A stretch of DNA of 64,000 nucleotides from Urophycis tenuis (taxonomy: Eukaryota; Chordata; Actinopteri; Gadiformes; Phycidae): positions 2,073,084 to 2,137,083 of the forward strand of contig JAXIVH010000028.1 of NCBI GenBank assembly GCA_036785325.1, given 5' to 3'. The position numbers and the translations under genes are program-made. Below are positions 56,881-64,000 of this stretch, piece after piece (position 1 is the stretch's first letter; each line of letters begins with the position of its first letter). The notes under the pieces were generated by a model. It saw only the letters and a list, made by a program, of their open reading frames with translations, ran no database searches and was not told the origin of the DNA.

Positions 56881-57915
56881 CGTAGGGGTTGTGTTGCTCC
56901 AGGATGCCTTCAGGCAAGCTGCCGAGTATGTTTGGGTTCAAACACAGAAGCAGAGTCGGTAATAAACAGTCAACCAAAACACACAACTCGTCTGGCTTTA
57001 AGACCCAGGGGTCGCCGGGTCATCCTGGCCCTCCGCTCATCCAGAACATGGACCTGTTCCCTGCGTGGTGTTAGACGTCCATTAATGCTCTTCACAAACC
57101 CCATCCACCCCGCCGGTGGCCAGAGAGTGGGCAGAGAGGAGTCTGCAGAGCTGCTCTGATCTCTGGTCCCTCTGGATGGGAGGCTGCAGTCACGTCTCCT
57201 GTGCTCTCTGTGGTCCTCCAGGAGCCAGAGAACACCATCCACATCACATGTAACATCACAGTGGTCTGACGTGGACGGCTGGTTCAGAGCAGCAGGGCTA
57301 CGCTAGCTGGCTAGCTGTGCGTCTGATGCTACCGCTAACCGTAACATGGCTCCAGCGTGGCGCTGAAGGCTCCCTCCCCCCCCACCCTGTCCTCTGTTTG
57401 GTTGACCTCCACCTCCGCCTTCTCAATCCACCCAAAACCTTTTAGTTTCACTATTTTATTCGCACGGCCGCAAATCACGGCTCCGGTCTCCGGGGGGCTC
57501 TGAGGCCCGCGTGCCTCAACGCCCCTCACCCTGGACCAGGAGAAGACCCCCCAGAGGGATGTACCCCCCGAGCAGCAGCCCAGGAGGGGGGGTGTCCTTC
57601 CTGGGACCCCGGGAGGGCGATGGGGGGCCAGCAGAGGGCTGCACCACCCGCAGCACAACACCAGACCGCAGGGAAGGTGGAGCGGAGGTGAGGCTAGTGG
57701 GGAGTAAAGGGGGGAGGAGGAGGGGGGGGGAGGCTGAAGACGGCCCACAGACACGCCGACACACCGCCTCCAAAGTGATCCAGAGTATGAGCGGTGGTTC
57801 TGAATGGTGGTTCTGCCCCCTGGTCTCGTGGTGGTCCGGGCTTTAAGACCCAGGGGTCTGGTGGTGGGACGACACCTCCCATCATCCTCCCCAACTCTGG
57901 TGGTGTTTTCACTTA

Positions 57916-57921
<6 letters not shown>

Positions 57922-57990
<69 letters not shown>
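57922..57990 (+). repeat. (AC)n microsatellite
   Basis: About 32 AC units with GC interruptions near the right end. Confidence 0.96.
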
Positions 57991-57992
<2 letters not shown>

Positions 57993-58374
57993 CGCTCTCC
58001 AGCCCGGACCACCACGGGACCAGGGTCAGAACCACCATTCAGACCCACCGCTCAGTGGTGGTTCTGAATGGGAGAGCCCGTGTTTAGCATGGAGACAATG
58101 GAGCCATAGAGGCCGGGGGGGCTGGACACGTGCCCCTCAGAGAGCTGCCAGCACAGGCACCGCCAACCAGGGGGGGGTTGTGATGGTGGTCTCTGTGGTG
58201 GTGGAGCTGGTTGTAGTAGTGGTGGTGGTGGTGGTGGTGGTGGTGGTGGTGTTAGTGGTGCTGGATGGATCAGCCCTTGTAGTTCTTGTGGGGAACATTT
58301 TCCAAACTGTCGTTTGTAAGCAAGTACTGGTGTCGTCCTCCCCAACTCTGGTTGTGTTTTCCACTTAGCACGCA

Positions 58375-58514
<140 letters not shown>

Positions 58515-58904
58515 CTCCTCTTTGTCTCAGTGTTGCTGACCAGATGTTGCAGAGCTTGTTCCCCATGGGGGTTGATGGCAGGATGGGCAGTAGAGTGGGT
58601 CAGTACATCTTCAGGGCGCTGCGGGGTTCTGTCCCGTGCGGTCGCGGGCCGTACCGTCTGTCCGTGCCGTTCCTGGGACCGGCTGACTGGGCCGAATGCT
58701 GTGGGGGTTTGGGTGTGCGGCCTCCAGCACAAGGTCGTGTGAGGGCACACAGAATGAGGGTTGAAGGATTTTGTGTCCAAAACGGACATGAGTCCTGTGA
58801 CACTCCTGCTCTGTGGGCTTTGCTCTGTTAAAACAAAACCGTTGTAGATTTTGTGTTGATGTACACTGGTGAACCTGGGGCAGGAAGCCCCCTCACCCTG
58901 ACCT

Positions 58905-59220
58905 GCTCCTTAATGACCTGTCTCTGTACTGTCTAACCCCTACCTGCTCCTTAATGACCTGTCTCTGTACTGTCTAACCCCTACCTGCTCCTTAATGACC
59001 TGTCTCTGTACTGTCTAACCCCTACCTGCTCCTTAATGACCTGTCTCTGTACTGTCTAACCCCTACCTGCTCCTTAATGACCTGTCTCTGTACTGTCTAA
59101 CCCCTACCTGCTCCTTAATGACCTGTCTCTGTACTGTCTAACCCCTACCTGCTCCTTAATGACCTGTCTCTGGACTGTCTAACTCCTGTCTGTTTGGATT
59201 ACAGCGTCTGATAAATAGTT
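58905..59220 (+). repeat. SINE-derived minisatellite array 4
   Basis: Seven near-identical 41-bp units CTGTCTAACCCCTACCTGCT with CCTTAATGACCTGTCTCTGTA, ending in TTTGGATTACAGCGTCTGAT AAATAG, a recognisable V-SINE tail. Confidence 0.93.
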
Positions 59221-59484
59221 GGCAGATCCCAGTTACCGGCTTCATGCTCGTGTCCTACAGCTCTAGCTTCAGGACGCGAGCTCTACTGCTCTAGCTGCTC
59301 TAGCTGAAGGACGTGAGAGGATTTGTCTTGGCAGCCATAGCCTGGTTTGTGCTCTTGTGGGCCGGGGGTCGGAGGTCAGCTTGCCTTATCCCCCCGCTCG
59401 ACTCCTCCTCCTCCTCCTCCTCCTCCTCCTCCTCAGCCCTGCGCGACGGGGCTCTGAGCGCGGTGCGTTCCCTCCAGGCGGGCT

Positions 59485-59620
59485 GAGGGACGCTGGTCTC
59501 TCTGAGGGGCGCTGGTCTCTCTGAGGGACGCTGGTCTCTCTGAGGGGCGCTGGTCTCTCTGAGGGACGCTGGTCTCTCTGACGGACGCTGGTCTCTCTGA
59601 GGGACGCTGGTCTCTCCCAG
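59485..59620 (+). repeat. ~18-bp minisatellite (CTCTGAGGGACGCTGGT)
   Basis: About eight copies next to a CTC trinucleotide run (59402-59435). Confidence 0.92.
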
Positions 59621-60324
59621 GGCCATGGAAGCAGCCATTCATGAGGTCTGCTCCCTGGCCCGCCGGGCTCTGATAAATCACCCGACACACAGTGCAGCTT
59701 TTCATCCCCCCCCTCTCCCCCGCCCTCCCCCGCCCTCCCCCCCCTCTCCCCCCCTCTCCCCCGCCCTCTCCCCCGAGCCTCCCGGGGGCCGCGCCGTCAT
59801 GTGGGGAAACTTTTATTGCTGTATTAAAAATAAAACGCCACGCAGATTAACTTCATCAGTAAACGTTAGACGCGACGGCGAGGCGGGGCGGGGCGCGCCC
59901 GCCCTCGCCCACGGGGCCCGTTTCCCATGATGCATCAGGGCGGTTCAGATTGATATCGGACGGCTGTGAGGGCCGCCACTCCATTTATCTGACGATCATG
60001 AACCATTTATTAAATTAAAATGTCATAAGTAACAGCAAATGCCATCACGAGCTGCCAGAGTCCAAAGTGATGTCTTGAAGAGCTGGCTTTATCTGACAAG
60101 CAGCCGAGGAAAACCAGCGTATTCATTTTCTTATGATCCATGAACCAAATGTTTGAGTTCTTAATCCCTGTAGTATCTCCCACTAAACACCAAACAACCG
60201 CCACATTTTGTCTTGCTTATAATACAAAGACCAGCCTTCATGTTGCACATCAGGGCGCTCTGAGGGAACTGAGCTCCGACTTCAGTGTACACCAGACAGG
60301 GCCAGGGTTAGCAGTCCTTGTTAG

Positions 60325-61025
60325 CAGTCCTTGTTACTCCATGTTAGCAGTCCTTGCACCTTCAGGTCCATGCTCCATGTTATCAGTCCTTGCACCTTCA
60401 GGTCCATGCTCCATGTTAGCAGTCCTTGCACCTTCAGGTCCACGCTCCATGTTAGCAGTCCTTGCACCTTCAGGTCCACGCTCCATGTTAGCAGTCCTTG
60501 CACCTTCAGGTCCATGCTCCATGTTAGCAGTCCTTGCACCTTCAGGTCCATGCTCCATGTTAGGAGTCCTTGCACCTTCAGGTCCATGCTCCATGTTAGT
60601 AGTCCTTGCACCTTCAGGTCCATGCTCCATGTTATCAGTCCTTGCACCTTCAGGTCCATGCTCCATGTTAGGAGTCCTTGCACCTTCAGGTCCTTGCTCC
60701 ATGTTAGCAGTCCTTGCACCTTCAGGTCCATGCTCCATGTTAGTAGTCCTTGCACCTTCAGGTCCATGCTCCATGTTAGGAGTCCTTGCACCTTCAGGTC
60801 CACGCTCCATGTTAGTAGTCCTTGCACCTTCAGGTCCATGCTCCATGTTATCAGTCCTTGCACCTTCAGGTCCATGCTCCATGTTAGGAGTCCTTGCACC
60901 TTCAGGTCCTTGCTCCATGTTAGCAGTCCTTGCACCTTCAGGTCCATGCTCCATGTTAGCAGTCTTTGCACCTTCAGGTCCACGCTCCATGTTAGGAGTC
61001 CTTGCACCTTCAGGTCCATGCTCCC
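60325..61025 (+). repeat. 36-bp minisatellite, ~19 copies
   Basis: Units CTCCATGTTAGCAGTCCTTG with CACCTTCAGGTCCATG. It is open in several frames on both strands for more than 240 codons purely because 36 is a multiple of three. Confidence 0.96.
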
Positions 61026-62364
61026 TGGCCATGCTAGTGCAGGTGGGACTGTCCTCCACAGTGGAAGGCTTAGGCCCAACTTCTGGTTGGACAGCCTGGT
61101 CAGGTTATGAATAAAGCACTTCACCATGTCCTGAAGAGACGAGTATTGATCCAGACCGCTTCTGAAAAAAGTGTTGGACATCAGGTCATCATGTCCAGAT
61201 TCCCTGGAATCTAATGGTACAGATGATTTATTAATAAGTTATCGATCAAAACGACATGGTTGGCTTGGCCTCTAAACTCTTAAGTCAGTGCTGTGTTGTG
61301 AATCATCATTTTAGATATATTAAATATATAATATATTCCCTTCTTTAGACACGTTGGGTGTTTAGCACCATGGTCTGTTGAGCATCATGCTTGTATCCCG
61401 AGCGTGTTCTAGATGGAGCTTCACTAATAAAGATACATGGGGGGTCAGGGGTCATCTAGTGCAAGGATGCCTACAGGTAGACGACGGACGTTGGGGTTCG
61501 AACCCAGAACGTCTGGGGGCCGAGCATCCCCCCCCCCCCCCCCCCCCTCTTAATGTCATGGATTTAGTTTCAAACGATGACATCAAACCTCCACCTGCAG
61601 CACACGTACACAACATGGCCGCCAGCCTCCAGCGGTGCGAGAGGAGGAGGAGGAGAACCCGGTACCCGGCGCGGTGGTAACCGGGGGCGCCGGCTCCTCC
61701 CCCCCAGCGTCTCCGCAGCCTCCGGCCCCCCCGAGAGGCGCCTGTTTGTCTGCCAGCTCAGAGCAGCGGAGCACCCTGGAGGCGCTCCGTGGTGCTAGCT
61801 AGCGCCGTGCCCTCTGCAATTAGCGCGTTAGCGTAGCGCCATTAGCTATCCCTGAGACTGCCTGACTCAGAGAGTGTGTGTGTGTGTGTGTGTGTGGTGC
61901 TTTGTTGTTCTGCAGCCCCCGCAGCTCCGTGGGGTCCAGTCGTGTCTGACTGGTTCCGCTGTTCTACGGTACCATCACAATGAGGGGGCGGGCCGGTGCG
62001 ATGAGACCACCTTCTGGCCAGAGGCGGTCCACCTGAAGGTCCATGTGGGTCTCTCGGTGGTTCTTGCGGTGCACACGGCCCAACAAGCACCAGCACCGGC
62101 CCGCAGGGTCCGCTGAAGGGTTCTGCTGGCAAACGCTTCTCAACTGTTCTGAGGTTCTGGTCCACAGGTGGCTACTTTGTTTAGGGGCTTCTCACGGCAC
62201 CAAGATATGGAGGACTAGGGTTTATGGAGTTCACTCCCTGGAGAGATGGAACCATGTGATTATGGGATGTTATTACCTGAGAGGTTGTCTATAACCTCGC
62301 AGTAGCCTCGAACATTGAAACCCCTGCACCCGCCTGCTTCTTCTGTGTCAAATAGAAGAAGGAA

Positions 62365-63192
62365 GGGGTTAGACAGTACAGTGACAGGTCATTAAGGAGC
62401 AGGTAGGGGTTAGACAGTACAGTGACAGGTCATTAAGGAGCAAGTAGGGGTTAGACAGTACAGTGACAGGTCATTTAGGAGCAGGTAGGGGTTAGACAGT
62501 ACAGAGACAGGTCATTAAGGAGCAGGTAGGGGTTAGACAGTACAGAGGCAGGTCATTAAGGAGCAGGTAGGGGTTAGACAGTACAGAGACAGGTCATTAA
62601 GGAGCAGGTAGGGGTTAGACAGTGCAGAGACAGGTCATTAAGGAGCAGGTAGGGGTTAGACAGTACAGACAGGTCATTAAGGAGCAGGTAGGGGTTAGAC
62701 AGTACAGAGACAGGTCATTAAGGAGCAGGTAGGGGTTAGACAGTACAGAGACAGGTCATTAAGGAGCAGGTAGGGGTTAGACAGAGACAGGTCATTAAGG
62801 AGCAGGTAGGGGTTAGACAGTACAGTGACAGGTCATTAAGGAGCAGGTAGGGGTTAGACATTACAGAGACAGGTCTTTAAGGAGCATGTAGGGGTTAGAC
62901 AGTACAGACAGGTCATTAAGGAGCAGGTAGGGGTTAGACAGTACAGAGACAGGTCATTAAGGAGCAGGTAGGGGTTAGACATTACAGAGACAGGTCATTA
63001 AGGAGCAGGTAGGGGTTAGACAGTACAGACAGGTCATTAAGGAGCAGGTAGGGGTTAGACAGTACAGAGACAGGTCATTAAGGAGCAGGTAGGGGTTAGA
63101 CAGTACAGAGACAGGTCATTAAGAAGCAGGTAGGGGTTAGACAGTACAGAGACAGGTCATTAAGGAGCAGGTAGGGGTTAGACAGTACAGTC
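62365..63192 (+). repeat. SINE-derived minisatellite array 5
   Basis: About 20 copies of the ~41-bp GGGGTTAGACAGTACAGAGA / CAGGTCATTAAGGAGCAGGT unit, same family as arrays 1-4. Remnants resume at 63781 after the hAT-like element. Confidence 0.94.
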
Positions 63193-63780
63193 CAGGGGTG
63201 TCAAATATACGGCCCGTGGGTCAGAACCAGCCCTGAGTGACAGCTTCATTTGCACTTCACTCTTTTTCATCATTTTTCTATCGGTGCAGGAACACTCTGA
63301 TAGTAAGGGTCTTCCATGTCCTCCACCATACTGTTCATCAGCCACTTGTCAAAATGGTTACGGCAAGCCAAGCTCAGAGAGAAGCGCAATGACTTCACTA
63401 CTCTCTGGGTCCTTCTCTATATGTTCATAAAATAGTTCACATATACGGCTTTTTCCCGCGACATTATGCTCCGTGGGCGTTTGTGAAACATTATATAAAT
63501 ATGTTTATACTGAAGGTGCACTGTGATCTATAATGATAAACTGAGGCATGATATTGTCGAAATTGCATTTAATTTTCTTAAGAAATGTCAGGTTCCTTAT
63601 GATTTGTAGAAATATAGTTAACTAAATGTGAATTTTCAGAATGTACTAAAACAAAAAGAAAAATGTTGGGTTGTCGTTATTTGTGGTTATTATGCTTTAC
63701 TGGTCTGGCCACTTGAGATCACATTGGGCTGAATGTGGCCCCTATGTGGCCACTGAACTAAGATGAGTTTGACATCCCTG
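63193..63780 (+). mobile_element. second non-autonomous hAT-like element, 588 bp
   Basis: Ends CAGGGGTGTCAAATATACGG and the complement CAGGGATGTCAAACTCATC, with GGCCC inside both. No clean 8-bp target duplication was found (left GTACAGTC, right GTTAAACA), so flanking minisatellite rearrangement is likely. No transposase frame. Confidence 0.75.
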
Positions 63781-64000
63781 GTTAAACAGTACGGAGGCAG
63801 GTCATTAGGGCTTAGTTGGTCTCTTTCCATGTCTTGCTTGGTGCAGCACACACATGGGCAGGCCTGGTTCTCTTTGCCTTTCAACTCAATCAAAGGTTGA
63901 GACACTTGGACCCAGCGGGGGCTGGAGACACGTTGACCTGTTGACCTGTTGATCTTCAGTCGGGTTCGGGCAGAATGCAGGGTGAACCTTTTTGAACAGA

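Noticed and set aside
58530..58831. Plus-strand frame after the AC repeat in atrn intron 1
   Set aside because: Ordinary-looking sequence but no recognised family and no convincing splice sites.
60140..61181. Frames of 241-324 codons on both strands
   Set aside because: Caused by a 36-bp repeat unit that is a multiple of three and free of stops in several frames.

Overview
This window is vertebrate nuclear DNA, almost certainly from a ray-finned (teleost) fish. Its genes are split into small exons with GT-AG introns. They encode fish-like orthologues of human proteins and lie in very dense tandem-repeat DNA: (AC)n, (GT)n and (CT)n runs of up to about 190 bp and more than 30 minisatellites. 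hAT transposons and a tRNA-derived SINE with a (TTC)n tail are also present. No prokaryotic features are present.

Four genes lie on the + strand. (1) slc4a11 (borate/NH3-H+ transporter, SLC4 family): its last four coding exons, 771-3314; the 5' part is outside the window. (2) rpia (ribose-5-phosphate isomerase A): all nine coding exons, 7509-10656, with a consistent 286-codon reading frame. (3) eif2ak3 (PERK, the ER-stress eIF2-alpha kinase): eighteen coding exons, 13583-50027, with a 13.7-kb first intron. The exons sum to 3328 nt, one base too many for an open frame; the extra base maps to a C6 run in exon 8. (4) atrn (attractin): first coding exon only, 54675-54928; the rest of the window is its first intron. 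In human, SLC4A11 and ATRN are both on 20p13, and RPIA and EIF2AK3 are both on 2p11.2, so this fish locus interleaves two human blocks.

Layout: 1-3314 slc4a11; 3315-7330 intergenic with four minisatellites; 7331-10656 rpia; 10657-13582 intergenic ending in a CCAAT-rich eif2ak3 promoter; 13583-50027 eif2ak3; 50028-52741 probable eif2ak3 3'UTR containing a 0.8-kb 21-bp array; 52742-54360 intergenic; 54361-54928 atrn promoter and exon 1; 54929-64000 atrn intron 1.

The most unusual signal is that several tandem arrays are anchored on splice junctions. The repeat unit contains a copy of the exon edge plus its splice acceptor or donor, so the true site is the first or last of 6 to 16 near-identical sites (slc4a11 exon at 771, rpia exon 7, eif2ak3 exons 7, 8 and 14). 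Other points are five minisatellite arrays grown from the same SINE segment, two of them interrupted by hAT elements, and a three-times-repeated X-box-like plus double-CCAAT module in eif2ak3 intron 1. The window also holds a near-perfect 30-bp hairpin, and a matched (AC)79/(GT)79 pair in eif2ak3 intron 2. I saw no wholly new gene system.
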